Assembly: GCA_025127975.1 (NCBI GenBank)
Contig: JAHLYQ010000031.1
Location: forward strand, 100,510 to 164,509
From: Synechococcus sp. CS-1331
GTDB lineage: Bacteria; Cyanobacteriota; Cyanobacteriia; PCC-6307; Cyanobiaceae
Direction of reading: 5' to 3'
Length of the DNA stretch: 64,000 nt
The notes under the pieces are model-generated. The model saw only the letters and a list, made by a program, of their open reading frames with translations, had not been told where the DNA came from and did no database searches. Shown in pieces: positions 47,898 to 56,186 of the stretch (positions are counted from its first letter, which is position 1; the number at the start of each line of letters is the position of its first letter). The translations under genes and the position numbers were made by a program.

Positions 47898-48218
47898 TCA
47901 GGCTTGAATTACTAGTTCCCTGGTCCTATTCACTTCAGCTTTGAAGTATGGATTGTGAATCATGGCGTCTGTGACGAGATCGACTGGCCGATTCAGCAGT
48001 TTCTCCAAAGCATCGGCAAAGTCGCAGAACCGACGCGCGTATCCGGCTTGCCGTTGATTGTGCATTGTCACGATAAAATCTAGGTCGCTGGTAACTGGAT
48101 TGAAGTCTGCCGTTGTACCCGAGCCGAAGAGCTCAAGCCGCTCCACTCCATAGAGCCTGCACAGATCGCGCAAGGCGATGTCGTGCTGGCGCAGCAGGGG
48201 CGGGATTTGGCTGTTCAT
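47898..48218 (-). CDS. mntA: MntA-like nucleotidyltransferase antitoxin
   Basis: A 106-residue minimal nucleotidyltransferase. It has a short N-terminal helix (LLRQHDIALRDLCRLYGVERLELFGS) and the metal-binding signature GS followed by SDLDFIV after eleven residues, one more than usual. The C-terminal half reads FADALEKLLNRPVDLVTDAMI. Such proteins AMPylate and so neutralise HepT. The ATG at MNSQIPPLLRQHD was chosen; the upstream frame has no sense. Confidence 0.88.
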   Translation of the reverse strand: MNSQIPPLLRQHDIALRDLCRLYGVERLELFGSGTTADFNPVTSDLDFIVTMHNQRQAGYARRFCDFADALEKLLNRPVDLVTDAMIHNPYFKAEVNRTRELVIQA

Positions 48219-48241
48219 CGTTGACTCCAGGCCCGCTCCGC

Positions 48242-48379
48242 TCAGTGGGCCGTGCCGTTGCCGTCGTAGCTGTCGGTGTTGTAGTAGCCGCCCTTGGTGC
48301 CGAAGAACAGGGTGGCCAGTACGAACAGGCCGCTGCCGAAGATCAGCACGGTGGCGAGGGTGAAGCCGGAGGAGTGCAT
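48242..48379 (-). CDS. Small single-helix membrane protein
   Basis: A 45-residue protein with one membrane helix (FTLATVLIFGSGLFVLATLFF) and a conserved-looking tail GTKGGYYNTDSYDGNGTAH. I recall this tail from small cyanobacterial thylakoid proteins, possibly a small NDH-1 subunit, but cannot confirm the name. It has a good GGAGG ribosome-binding site before the ATG. It is flanked by toxin-antitoxin and pseudogene sequence, yet the protein looks like a core gene, so the island may have built up around it. Confidence 0.75.
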   Translation of the reverse strand: MHSSGFTLATVLIFGSGLFVLATLFFGTKGGYYNTDSYDGNGTAH

Positions 48380-48521
48380 GGCGGCCAAAGGGCATGGGGC
48401 ATCGAAGCCCAGTCTGCTGGCTGACGCCGCTGCCGGCGAGCTGGAGATCGCCTGTGTGGGGAATCCGTTGCTGAGGCTCTTGATCGCCTGCCCCGCCGAT
48501 AGCTCCTCACCGAGTCGAACC

Positions 48522-48675
48522 TCGGGTCGATGTAGAGCAGCACGGCAGAGGCGGCCTGCTGCGAGGCCGTCATCGTCTTGCCACATGCCTTGGGCCCTTC
48601 GATCACCACGGCGCCGGCAGATCCCAGGAGCTCGTTCAGTTCTGCATCAACGACCCGGGGGGTGTAGGGCGGCAT
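48522..48675 (-). pseudogene. Remnant of an AAA ATPase (DUF4143 type), N-terminal part
   Basis: The first 50 or so residues match the start of the common DUF4143-type ATPases: YTPRVVDAELNELL, then the Walker A loop VVIEGPKACGKTMTA, then QQAASAVLLYIDP. After that the translation turns to arginine- and serine-rich nonsense, and no frame continues the protein before the small membrane-protein gene 140 bases on. Full-length members have about 400 residues, so this is a truncated remnant. Confidence 0.75.
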
Positions 48676-48922
48676 CCTGGCTCAGCGATGCGGGAAATGC
48701 TGCCAATCTAATGCGGATAAAACGGAGCTTTGGATGCGCTTTTTGCGGTGGCCAGCGCCCGCATCGCCTCGCAGTGCGATCTCTCGTGCTCAGGCCTGCC
48801 CTGTCAGCACCATTTGCATCACGACCAGCAGACCATCGGCCAGGGGGCGATGGCTGCGCCGGACAACCAACGCTGCACTGTGGCGGGAGGCAGTTAAAGT
48901 GGTCACAAATAGAGGATCAAGC

Positions 48923-49216
48923 GTGTCTGAAGTAGTCGCAAGCCAGGTGTCGGTGCGGGACCTCAAGACCCACCTCTCCGAATGGCTCGGCCGGGTTCAA
49001 GGTGGCGAGGTGGTGGAGGTCACCTCCCACCGCAAGCCCATCGCCCGGCTCACCTCCATCAAGCAGCCTGATTCCACCCCTACCAACCCGCTGCAGAAAG
49101 CCATTGATGCAGGGATCGTTAGTTGGAACGGCCAAAAGCCGGTGTTCCCTCCACCAGTGAAGCTGCGTGGTGAGGGAAAACTCGTCAGTGAAATCGTGAT
49201 GGAAGATCGGGGTTGA
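48923..49216 (+). CDS. Phd/YefM-type antitoxin
   Basis: A 97-residue antitoxin. The N-terminal DNA-binding Phd fold reads VSVRDLKTHLSEWLGRVQGGEVVEVTSHRKPIARL, as in the prevent-host-death family. The rest (to EIVMEDRG) should be the flexible toxin-binding tail. The GTG at VSEVVASQV was chosen after the AGAGGATC ribosome-binding site. It directly precedes the PIN-domain toxin with four bases between stop and start, the standard operon form. Confidence 0.88.
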   Translation: MSEVVASQVSVRDLKTHLSEWLGRVQGGEVVEVTSHRKPIARLTSIKQPDSTPTNPLQKAIDAGIVSWNGQKPVFPPPVKLRGEGKLVSEIVMEDRG

Positions 49217-49220
49217 ATTG

Positions 49221-49646
49221 GTGATCCTGTTCTGCGACACCAGTGCCTTGATCAAGTTGCTGATCAGTGAGCCAAACTCCGATCAGATGGAGCAGAGCAG
49301 CTCGCAAGCAGAAGCCATCGCGGTCTGCCGGATCACCTGGGCAGAGGCCATGGCGGGTATGGCCCGTCGTCAGAGAGAAGATCCGATCAGCGGGGATGAC
49401 ATCGAACAGGCCCGTCAGCGCCTGATCCTTAGCTGGGATCAGTTCATCATCGTCGAGGTCAGCCAGCGGCTGGTTGAAACAGCTGGGCGATTTGCCGATG
49501 TTTTCGCTTTGCGCGGCTACGACAGCGTGCAACTGGCAGCAGCCCATGAACTCGACCAGAGCACGGATCAACCACTGACCTTTGCCTGCTTCGATCGCAG
49601 ACTTAAGCAGGCAGCATCACTGCTGCAACTGAAGGTCCTGGCATGA
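49221..49646 (+). CDS. vapC: PIN-domain VapC-type toxin
   Basis: A 141-residue PIN-domain RNase. The four acidic sites expected for the fold are visible in FCDTSALIKLL (Asp), ITWAEAMAGM (Glu), LRGYDSVQLAAA (Asp) and FACFDRRLKQAA (Asp). The GTG was chosen; a TTG one codon earlier is possible. It is paired with the Phd-type antitoxin upstream. Its stop lies at the edge of the brxL remnant, so the pair was probably inserted or brought next to the dying BREX gene. Confidence 0.88.
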   Translation: MILFCDTSALIKLLISEPNSDQMEQSSSQAEAIAVCRITWAEAMAGMARRQREDPISGDDIEQARQRLILSWDQFIIVEVSQRLVETAGRFADVFALRGYDSVQLAAAHELDQSTDQPLTFACFDRRLKQAASLLQLKVLA

Positions 49647-49818
49647 CCAGCTCGGGGCTAAGGCCTTCGATGGCTTCTTGGTGCGCAAGGCGCCGAGTGC
49701 GGAAATACTCCCGCCACTACCCGGTGCCCACCTACGTGGTGGAGTACCTGCTGGGTCACCTTGCCAAGCCTGGCGATCAAGGAAGCCCAAATCGACGACG
49801 AGCTGGTGCGCCACCCAG
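49645..49818 (+). pseudogene. brxL: Decayed fragment of BREX gene brxL
   Basis: Three reading frames in succession carry pieces of BrxL, the Lon-like protein of BREX defence systems. Frame one reads DQLGAKAFDGFLVRK, the next frame KYSRHYPVPTYVVEYLLG, and the third TLPSLAIKEAQIDDELVR. The first two are adjacent in BrxL. The third lies some 70 residues further on, so at least one frameshift and an internal deletion have occurred. The large remainder of the gene (about 670 residues) is gone. Identification rests on remembered BrxL sequence. Confidence 0.65.
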
Positions 49819-49849
49819 GCCGGCGCCAACCGGGCAGGGTCGAGAAGCT

Positions 49850-49968
49850 TGGTCGCATTCCTCTACGCAACGACTGGACGGGCTGCCCCTGCAATCTCCA
49901 GCCTTCCTCCATTTGTAGAGTGTCATCATGTGGGCGCCCAGCTCTTCTGAAATCCGGGCCACGCTCAC
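49850..49968 (-). pseudogene. Fragment of an IS3-type transposase helix-turn-helix
   Basis: The frame begins at SVARISEELGAHMMTLYKWRKA, a helix-turn-helix typical of OrfA proteins from IS3-like elements, then shifts frame to GWRLQGQPVQSLRR before losing homology. Its 5' end stops within a few bases of the left end of the IS5-type element, as if that element had cut the gene. The rest of the protein is not found downstream. Confidence 0.6.
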
Positions 49969-49972
49969 TTAA

Positions 49973-51214
49973 GGAACCTCTGGGCAACGAGCCCTCAAAG
50001 AGGGTCCAAGCTTGCGATTTGCTCGGAATGAACAATTTCTGGGGGAGCTGAGGCTTGATAGGCCTGATTTCACCTTCACGGAAACTAAATTTGGTTTATT
50101 TGGGGGAATTCTTGCCCCAATGGGCACACCAATCCTCCGATCACGAACTGCATAGCAACCTGCGACGTGCCATGAATAGGTTCGAGAGGGCGGCCAGCAC
50201 ATTCACTTTGCAGCTGTTCTTGAGCATTCCCCGCAGTCGGGTCTTCTGAAAGCCGAACTGCTGTTTGATCACCCGAAACGGATGCTCTCCTTTGGCGCGG
50301 ATATGCGCCACTGCAAGCAGAAGCCGTGCCGGCTATGGCAGTTTCGACCAGATCATCCAATCGGCCCTCTGGGGTGTCAGGCAGTACTCGACGCTTCCCT
50401 GGTCGCATGGCAACGCGGAAACCGATCCCCCGGCCTTGCATCTCTTCTCGCTTCTCAATTCCCTGGTAGCCAGCATCCGCATAGACCACGGTTTCCTCGC
50501 CGTGCAGGAGATCAGCGGCTGGGGTGAGGTCATGCACATGCGCAGCCGTGGTTTCCACTGAGTGGATGAGGCCGCTCTCGCTATCCACGCCGATGTGGAC
50601 CTACATTCCGAAATACCACTGGTTGCCTTTCTTGGTCTGGTGCATCTCAGGATCCCGTTCATTGGTCTTGTTCTTGGTGGAACTGGGAGCGGCGATCAAA
50701 GTGGCATCGATAATCGTGCCCTGCTTCATGGCCATGCCGTTGGCCTTGAGATGGGCTTTGACCACCTCAAAAATCTGTTGGCCGAGATCGTGCTTCTCCA
50801 GCAGATGGCGGAAGGTCAGGATCGTGGTCTCATCAGGGATCCGATCGCTGATCATGTCGATCCCAGCGAAACGGCGCATCGTCGGCACCTCGATCAGCGC
50901 ATCCTCCATCGCTGGATCGCTGAGGTCGTACCACTGCTGGAGCAGATGGATGCGCAGCATGGACGCGAGCGGATAGGGCGGGCGACCACCCTTGGAGCTG
51001 GTCTTGGGATAGTGGGGCTCGATCAGATCAATCAGTGCTTTCCACGGCACCACACTTTCCATCTCGCCCAGAAATCGCTCCCGCCTGGTGCGTTTTTTGG
51101 CAGTGGATTGCTCGTATTCACTGAATCCGAGCTGCTTGCTGCCCATGAGCCCAGTCCGTACCTGCGATTACGAGGGTATTTTCGCGCGGATGGCTCGGGT
51201 TTTCCAGAGCCTCC
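49973..51214 (-). mobile_element. IS5-family insertion sequence (inactive)
   Basis: About 1.24 kb with imperfect terminal inverted repeats: GGAACCTCTGGGCAAC at the left and GGAGGCTCTGGAAAAC (read inward) at the right, 12 of 16 bases alike. The flanking tetramers are TTAA on the left and CTAG on the right. Both fit the YTAR target of the IS5 subgroup, but they are not identical, so no clean duplication remains. It contains one broken transposase gene. The ends were set by eye. Confidence 0.7.
50141..51146 (-). pseudogene. IS5-family transposase, disrupted by a stop and a frameshift
   Basis: Closely related in layout to the E. coli IS5 transposase: FSEYEQSTAKKRTRRERFL, PHYPKTSSKGGRPPYPL, EDALIEVPTMRRFAG, GTIIDATLIAAPSSTKNK (first catalytic Asp), VVYADAGYQGIEKREEM (second Asp), and GEHPFRVIKQQFGFQK (Glu). 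After QWYFGM a TAG at 50601-50603 replaces a lysine codon. The frame then continues to about 50340, where a shift is needed to reach the C-terminal part. Both lesions make it inactive. Confidence 0.88.
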
Positions 51215-51218
51215 CTAG

Positions 51219-51640
51219 CAGTATCGCCATCACGCCAAAGGAGCACCAAAGTGCCACTGGGGCTCAAGGATGCTGAAGCGATTTGTTGAGAGCAGTGGGA
51301 GCAAAAAGAAACGAGTATCACCAGGGCAAACTCAACTACCGTTTGCGTTTGACTTACGCCTCAACCAAATCCCTGATGAATGGCATCAGATAGCAGTGAG
51401 ATTTAGACGAGCCAATGCCATCCGTGATGGCGATAGAGAGCGAAGTATTAGGTAGTTGCGTTGGGGAGATAAATGTATCAGCAGGAATAGAGAATAGAGG
51501 TGCCTGCCTTTGCTGTGGGTGGAATTATTTGGAATTCATTTTGGCGGGGAAAGGGGCTGAGGATTGGCGTTGGAGGCGGGCGATGGTGCCATGTATTGGA
51601 ATGCGTTTTGGGGTGTTTAAGGGTGATTGAAGAAATAAAA
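51219..51640. other. Gene-poor stretch right of the IS element
   Basis: About 420 bases with only short frames of no recognisable family. Base composition is clearly more AT-rich than the core genome. On the minus strand next to the IS end the translation contains TLVLLWRDGDT, which may belong to the transposase gene split by the IS. Nothing else was recognised. Confidence 0.5.
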
Positions 51641-51664
51641 AGCCCCTGTTGTGGCAGGGGCTTC
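51641..51664 (-). terminator. Terminator of the beta-barrel gene
   Basis: On the minus strand the stem AAGCCCCTG / CAGGGGCTT is followed by TTTATTTC. It lies 35 bases after the stop of the outer-membrane protein gene and is the clearest terminator of the island. Confidence 0.85.
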
Positions 51665-51698
51665 TGGGGTTAGGATGCTACGAAAACTTCCCCAACCC

Positions 51699-52751
51699 CT
51701 AGTTAATGTCTACCGGTGCAAAGGCGTTTGTTGGGGTACCCCCTACCGGTGCAACCGCTACTCGGTTAATGTCTACCGGTGCTCCGACCATTTTGTTTTC
51801 ATCATGCACCCTCACATCCCGATTGGCTGGCGTTGTTGATAGCGCCTGAATAATAGGCATCACCACGGACTGCTGCTTTCTAATGCTTGGTGCTCCATAG
51901 CCATTAGCACCAAAGCGATATTTAAGATCTGCCGAGACCCTGGTCTCAAATGCCTGGTCGTAGGAGAGATTACCGCCAACGGCGAGACCATTGGTGAGGT
52001 TGTAAGCAAACCTGCCCCGATCGCCTAAACCGTCAGCGGTATTAAGGTCGCCGTCTTGGTAGTAGTAGCCAACAGATGCCCTTAAATCAGGCGTAATGCT
52101 ATAGCCGACATCAAGCCCATAAGTATCTAGGGTGCCGCCCTGGTAGACGCTATTAAGTTGGGAGTTGGTCGTGCCAACAGGCACCAGAGCATAGGCATTG
52201 AAGTTCCAGGAGTTGGAGACGGCTTCTAGGCTTGCTGCCACCTGCTGAAAGAAGACCGTTTGAGAGTTCGTAACGGTGACACCCGTATCAGCAGGACCTG
52301 TTGCCATAGGACGGCTGTCATAGCCCGCATTGACGCCAAACATCCAAGAGCGGTTGCCATTGAGCCAGCGATATCCCAAGCGAGTGGAGGTGGAGAATGT
52401 AGTTCCAGCAACGGTTGTATTGATGATGCTGCTGTAGTTGCCGTAGTCATTGAAGTTGGCATTCACCAGCACATCCACAAAGGCAACATTGTTGCTGCCG
52501 ACGTGGAGTGGAATGAAGGCACCAATGCCAGCTTGATTAGGGGTGCCAGCGCCTTGTAGAGCCCCCTGGAAGCCGTAGTTGAGTTTGACGGCATCCCTGA
52601 GGTTGACGCCCATCACACCGAGGTCTGCTGCCTCAGTGCTGGGAGCCTCGGGGTCTTGCGCTGCTGCAGGGCTGATGCCAAAGGGTAGAGATGCCAGTGC
52701 CAGTGCGGCAGTGCTTGCAAGAGAGAGGCTGAGACGGATGGAGCGCTGCAT
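51699..52751 (-). CDS. Outer-membrane beta-barrel protein (inverse-autotransporter-like)
   Basis: A 350-residue exported protein. The signal peptide (about 1-31) ends PAAAQDPEA. The rest is rich in alternating strands such as [27 protein letters not shown] and [31 protein letters not shown], resembling the beta domain of inverse autotransporters or an intimin-like barrel. The C-terminus after the barrel (about 290-350) is a short soluble tail containing APVDIN, APVGG and a final APVDIN. Codon use is more AT-rich than the neighbours, pointing to transfer. No passenger domain is seen. The name is by resemblance only. Confidence 0.7.
   Translation of the reverse strand: MQRSIRLSLSLASTAALALASLPFGISPAAAQDPEAPSTEAADLGVMGVNLRDAVKLNYGFQGALQGAGTPNQAGIGAFIPLHVGSNNVAFVDVLVNANFNDYGNYSSIINTTVAGTTFSTSTRLGYRWLNGNRSWMFGVNAGYDSRPMATGPADTGVTVTNSQTVFFQQVAASLEAVSNSWNFNAYALVPVGTTNSQLNSVYQGGTLDTYGLDVGYSITPDLRASVGYYYQDGDLNTADGLGDRGRFAYNLTNGLAVGGNLSYDQAFETRVSADLKYRFGANGYGAPSIRKQQSVVMPIIQALSTTPANRDVRVHDENKMVGAPVDINRVAVAPVGGTPTNAFAPVDIN
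51702..51782. repeat. Short repeats within the 3' end of the beta-barrel gene
   Basis: The 18-base sequence GTTAATGTCTACCGGTGC occurs twice, 63 bases apart (51702 and 51765), and its core CTACCGGTGC a third time in between (51743). The copies keep the reading frame and encode the APVDIN and APVGG elements of the protein tail. The last copy includes the stop codon context. Confidence 0.85.
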
Positions 52752-52877
52752 CGGCTGACCTGCTGCAAAAAGGCAGCGTTTCAGCTGACGCGTATAGCAA
52801 TCGTAGATGGTAAGGAGCAGGCGAAAGTGAAAACCAGACGGCGAAGTGGCTTTGGTTACGGTTTGGCTCAGGTATTG

Positions 52878-53534
52878 ATGTTGAACTCAATCACCCAAGC
52901 CACTCCCATAGCCACCACGCTCTCCCAATTCCTCCCCCAGAGCTTCTTCGCCCGCCCCGCCGAGCAGCTTGCCCCCGAGCTGATCGGCTGCCTGCTGGTG
53001 AAGCGCCAACCCACTGGCGAGTTGCTGTGGGGCGTGATTGTGGAAACGGAGGCGTATTCCCAAGACGAGCCCGCCTGTCACGGCTACCGCCGCCGCACTC
53101 CGAGCAACGAAACCCTGTTTGGGGAGCCTGGGCGGTTTTATGTGGTTGTGAGTTATGGCATCCACCACTGCGTCAATGTGGTGACCCACCGGCCCGACTG
53201 GGCCAATGGGGTGCTGCTGCGAGCGGCGGCCATTCCCGGTGAGCCGGAGCGGTTGGCGGCGGGTCCAGCCCTATTGGCACGTTGCTTTGGCATCGATCGC
53301 TCCCACGACGCCCAGCAGGTGCATCCAGATCAGGGCCTGTGGATAGCCCCGCGGCCGCCAGGGCTGGCAGCTTTGGCCGCCGCAGACCTGGTGCAAACCA
53401 GCCGCATCGGCATCAGCCAGGGCCAAGACCTCCCCTGGCGCTGGTATTGGCGGGCCAGCCGCAGCGTCAGCAGGCGGGCCAGGGGTGATCGGCAGCCGCC
53501 CTACGATGAGTTGATGTTCCTGCTGGGGCTATGA
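52878..53534 (+). CDS. 3-methyladenine DNA glycosylase (AAG/MPG family)
   Basis: Base-excision repair enzyme of the mammalian AAG type that removes alkylated purines. Conserved parts are [47 protein letters not shown] with the catalytic glutamate, [11 protein letters not shown], and [13 protein letters not shown]. The ATG at [10 protein letters not shown] was chosen; an earlier one 17 codons upstream adds unconserved residues. The 3' end overlaps the Uma2 start as ATGA. It marks the return to core-like composition on the right of the island. Confidence 0.93.
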   Translation: MLNSITQATPIATTLSQFLPQSFFARPAEQLAPELIGCLLVKRQPTGELLWGVIVETEAYSQDEPACHGYRRRTPSNETLFGEPGRFYVVVSYGIHHCVNVVTHRPDWANGVLLRAAAIPGEPERLAAGPALLARCFGIDRSHDAQQVHPDQGLWIAPRPPGLAALAAADLVQTSRIGISQGQDLPWRWYWRASRSVSRRARGDRQPPYDELMFLLGL

Positions 53535-54154
53535 CCATTGCTCCTCCAGCACCACGGGCTGATGCTCTGCCCGCCCTGCAGCTGCCTTCTGATCTTTGCC
53601 TCAGCCCGGAGCAATTCGCTGCCGTCTGTGCCGCCAATCCAGATGCGGTGCTCGAGCTCGATGCTGCTGGGAACCTGATCCACATGACTCCAACCGGCGG
53701 GGAAACCGGCGCCCGCAACAGTCGCCTGTTGATGCGCCTTCTGGCCTGGGCCGATCAGCTCGGCGGCTGGCAGGTCTTCGACAGCTCTACAGGATTCCGC
53801 CTGCCTGACGGCTCGGTGCTCAGCCCCGATGCCTCCCTCGTTCGTCTGGAGCGCTGGCAGGCGCTCACCCCTGAGCAGCGCCGCAGCTTCCCGCCCCTTT
53901 GTCCGGATGTGGTGGTGGAACTCGCCAGCCCCAGTGATCAAGGCCCCCGCGCTGTTGCCGCCCTGCGCCAGAAGATGGCGGCTTACCAGGCCAATGGGGC
54001 CCAGCTGGGCTGGTTGCTGATCCCTGAGGAGCGGGCTGTGGAGGTCTGGCCAGTAGCAAGTGAGCCGCACCGCATTGAGGCTGCCAACCTGCTGGATGGC
54101 GGCCAGCTTCTGCCGGGGTTGAGGATCGAACTGCAGGACATCTGGCAGGTGTGA
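53531..54154 (+). CDS. Uma2 family endonuclease (DUF820)
   Basis: A 207-residue protein of the Uma2 family, a restriction-like PD-(D/E)XK fold abundant in cyanobacteria; the function is unknown. Visible are [34 protein letters not shown] with an acidic site, [14 protein letters not shown] with the next acidic site, and [18 protein letters not shown] with the lysine. The start overlaps the upstream glycosylase stop by four bases. Many genomes carry dozens of copies, so this need not relate to the island. Confidence 0.92.
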   Translation: MTIAPPAPRADALPALQLPSDLCLSPEQFAAVCAANPDAVLELDAAGNLIHMTPTGGETGARNSRLLMRLLAWADQLGGWQVFDSSTGFRLPDGSVLSPDASLVRLERWQALTPEQRRSFPPLCPDVVVELASPSDQGPRAVAALRQKMAAYQANGAQLGWLLIPEERAVEVWPVASEPHRIEAANLLDGGQLLPGLRIELQDIWQV

Positions 54155-54270
54155 TCACCCGGGGGCGGTTGCAGATCTATCGCTGCAACAACTTGGCCGG
54201 ATCGAAGTGGCTTGAAACCAGGCGACGCTGGCGTCAGCCCCTACCCTGACCCTGTGAGCCGCCGCACCCC

Positions 54271-55341
54271 TTGAGCAGCTGGAGCCACCGCCACGTGCTG
54301 GATCTGGCGGCCTTTTCGCTGGATGATTTCACCACCGTGCTGACCCTGGCCCAGCGCTTTCGCGCCCTGCCGGTGGCCGGTGCCCGCAAGCTGCCGGCCC
54401 TGCAGGGGCGGTTGATGACCAGCCTGTTCTTTGAGCCCAGCACCCGCACCCGCAGCAGCTTTGAGCTGGCGGCCCGGCGGCTCTCGGCCGATGTGCAGAG
54501 CTTCTCGCCCTCCTCCAGCTCCCTGAGCAAGGGCGAGAGCCTGCTCGATACGGCCCGCACCTACGTGGCCATGGGCGCCAACGTGCTGGTGGTGCGCCAT
54601 CGCTGCGCCGGGGTGCCCCAGAGCCTGGCGGTCGACCTTGACCGGGCCGGTGAGCGGGTGGCGGTGCTCAATGCCGGCGATGGCCTGCACAGCCACCCCA
54701 GCCAGGGGCTACTGGATCTGTTCACCCTGGCGCGCCACTTCGCCCCTGAAGCCCCCACGCCCGCGGCCCTGCGGGGCAAGCGCATCGTGATCGTGGGCGA
54801 TGTGCTCCACTCCCGCGTGGCCCGCTCCAACCTCTGGGCCCTCACCGCCTGCGGCGCCGAGGTGGTGCTCTGCGGCCCGCCCACCCTGCTGCCGGATGCC
54901 TTCGCTGACTTTGTGGCCGCCCCCCCGCCAGGCCAGGCGGCCGATCCGGTGGCGATGCGGGGTACGGTGCGGATTGAGCGCAGCCTGGAGGCGGCCCTGG
55001 CCGGGGCCGATGCGGTGATGACTCTGCGCCTTCAGAAGGAGCGCATGCATCAGCACCTGCTCACCAGCCTGGATAGCTATCACCGGCGCTTCGGCATCAC
55101 CGCTGAGCGCCTCACCCTCTGCGGCCGCCCCGTGCCCGTTCTCCATCCGGGGCCGGTCAACAGAGGCGTGGAACTGGCCGGGGAGGTGCTGGATGATCCC
55201 CAGGTGGCCCTGGTGGAAGAGCAGGTGCGCAACGGCATCCCGATTCGCATGGCCCTGCTCTATCTGCTGGCGGCAGCCGAGCCGCTGGTATCAAGTGGAC
55301 CTGATCAGAGCAGCTTGAAGCCGTCCAGCAGCAGGCCGTAG
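54271..55341 (+). CDS. pyrB: Aspartate carbamoyltransferase catalytic subunit
   Basis: Makes carbamoyl-aspartate, the committed step of pyrimidine synthesis. It shows the carbamoyl-phosphate loop [19 protein letters not shown], the [13 protein letters not shown] segment, [33 protein letters not shown] and [10 protein letters not shown]. The TTG start begins [15 protein letters not shown], as in related picocyanobacteria. The final 37 bases overlap the convergent ycf20 gene, and the C-terminus ([16 protein letters not shown]) is an unconserved tail. No regulatory subunit gene is adjacent. Confidence 0.96.
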   Translation: MSSWSHRHVLDLAAFSLDDFTTVLTLAQRFRALPVAGARKLPALQGRLMTSLFFEPSTRTRSSFELAARRLSADVQSFSPSSSSLSKGESLLDTARTYVAMGANVLVVRHRCAGVPQSLAVDLDRAGERVAVLNAGDGLHSHPSQGLLDLFTLARHFAPEAPTPAALRGKRIVIVGDVLHSRVARSNLWALTACGAEVVLCGPPTLLPDAFADFVAAPPPGQAADPVAMRGTVRIERSLEAALAGADAVMTLRLQKERMHQHLLTSLDSYHRRFGITAERLTLCGRPVPVLHPGPVNRGVELAGEVLDDPQVALVEEQVRNGIPIRMALLYLLAAAEPLVSSGPDQSSLKPSSSRP

Positions 55342-55661
55342 AGCAGCCCGATGCGGGCCATGTCGATCAGCTGCAGGGCCAGGTCGTCGCCCCTGCGACG
55401 GATCAGGGGCCCGCGGGCGCGAATGGCCAGTTCGATGGCGACCACGCAGATCAGGGCCCCCAGGGGATCCAGCTGGGAGAAGGCTCCGGTGATTGATCCC
55501 ACCACGCCACCGATGCTGAAACTCACCAGCAACACGATCAGCAGCAGCGAAATCCGCCGCCAGGGATTGGCAGCCCAGCGCTCCAAACCCGCCCTGGCCT
55601 GGGCCACCCGTTCCTGGAAGCGGGTTTGCTGGTAGGGCCGCTCGGGGGGTCTGGCGATCAC
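55305..55661 (-). CDS. ycf20: Ycf20-like protein (DUF565)
   Basis: A 118-residue membrane protein of the Ycf20 family, found in cyanobacteria and plastids. In algae and plants homologues affect non-photochemical quenching. It has [33 protein letters not shown], with the conserved NPWRR before the first helix, then [32 protein letters not shown], and ends LGLLYG-like [15 protein letters not shown]. The 3' end is antisense to the end of pyrB. Confidence 0.88.
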   Translation of the reverse strand: MIARPPERPYQQTRFQERVAQARAGLERWAANPWRRISLLLIVLLVSFSIGGVVGSITGAFSQLDPLGALICVVAIELAIRARGPLIRRRGDDLALQLIDMARIGLLYGLLLDGFKLL

Positions 55662-55814
55662 GGCTGAACCGGCATCGGCGGAGACCTCAGCGAAAGAGGG
55701 TGGCAGGGAAGCGAACGGTGGTGATCCCCATCACCCGGCCCGAGCCCTGCCACACCATATCTACACCATCTCTGGCGCTTGGGCAGCCTTTTGCCACCAC
55801 AGATAGGGGAATCC

Positions 55815-55845
55815 AATAAAAAAGCCCGTGGCCGAGGCCCGGGCT
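55815..55845 (-). terminator. Rho-independent terminator
   Basis: On the minus strand AGCCCG...CGGGCT forms a GC-rich stem with inner pairing, followed by TTTTTTATT. It lies about 100 bases after the stop of the 65-residue gene and probably ends its transcript. The rest of the 285-base gap between this gene and ycf20 shows nothing else. Confidence 0.8.
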
Positions 55846-55946
55846 GGGTGATGGGGACCCCAGAACCAAAGCGGTTGGATCGGGGCTGTTCAATGGGCAG
55901 CAGACGTTTGTCAGAGCGTCCCGTGGGGGCCTTGACGACCAGAACC

Positions 55947-56144
55947 TCAGCTGTTGCCGTCTTTTTTGCGGGATGCCTTGCCTTCCAGCAACTCCAGCAG
56001 GGCTTCCATCTGGGCCATGACGCCCCTTACCTCGCCGGCCTCCGGTAGCAGGCCATCATCCATCACTCCCTGGTGCATCTCCCGGAGTTCCTGGCGGATG
56101 TACCGCAGGTGGCTGACCACCTGCTCGCGCTTCGACTGCGACAT
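55947..56144 (-). CDS. Small conserved hypothetical protein
   Basis: A 65-residue, mostly helical, charged protein: MSQSKREQVVSHLRYIRQELREM, then a second helix GEVRGVMAQMEALLELLEG and a basic end KASRKKDGNS. No family name is known to me. It has a normal ATG, codon use like the neighbours, and its own terminator, which support a real gene. It is 42 bases downstream of the PCP-reductase-like gene on the same strand. Confidence 0.7.
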   Translation of the reverse strand: MSQSKREQVVSHLRYIRQELREMHQGVMDDGLLPEAGEVRGVMAQMEALLELLEGKASRKKDGNS

Positions 56145-56186
56145 CTATGGCCATTGACTAATCCACCCTTTTAGCCCATCGCCGGC

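Noticed and set aside
49969-51218. Perfect 4-base target duplication around the IS5-type element
   Set aside because: Flanks are TTAA and CTAG. Both fit the YTAR preference but they differ, so a true duplication cannot be claimed.
51270-51630. Two short plus-strand frames (61 and 71 codons) right of the IS element
   Set aside because: No ribosome-binding site, no family resemblance and no coding-like composition; treated as non-coding island sequence.
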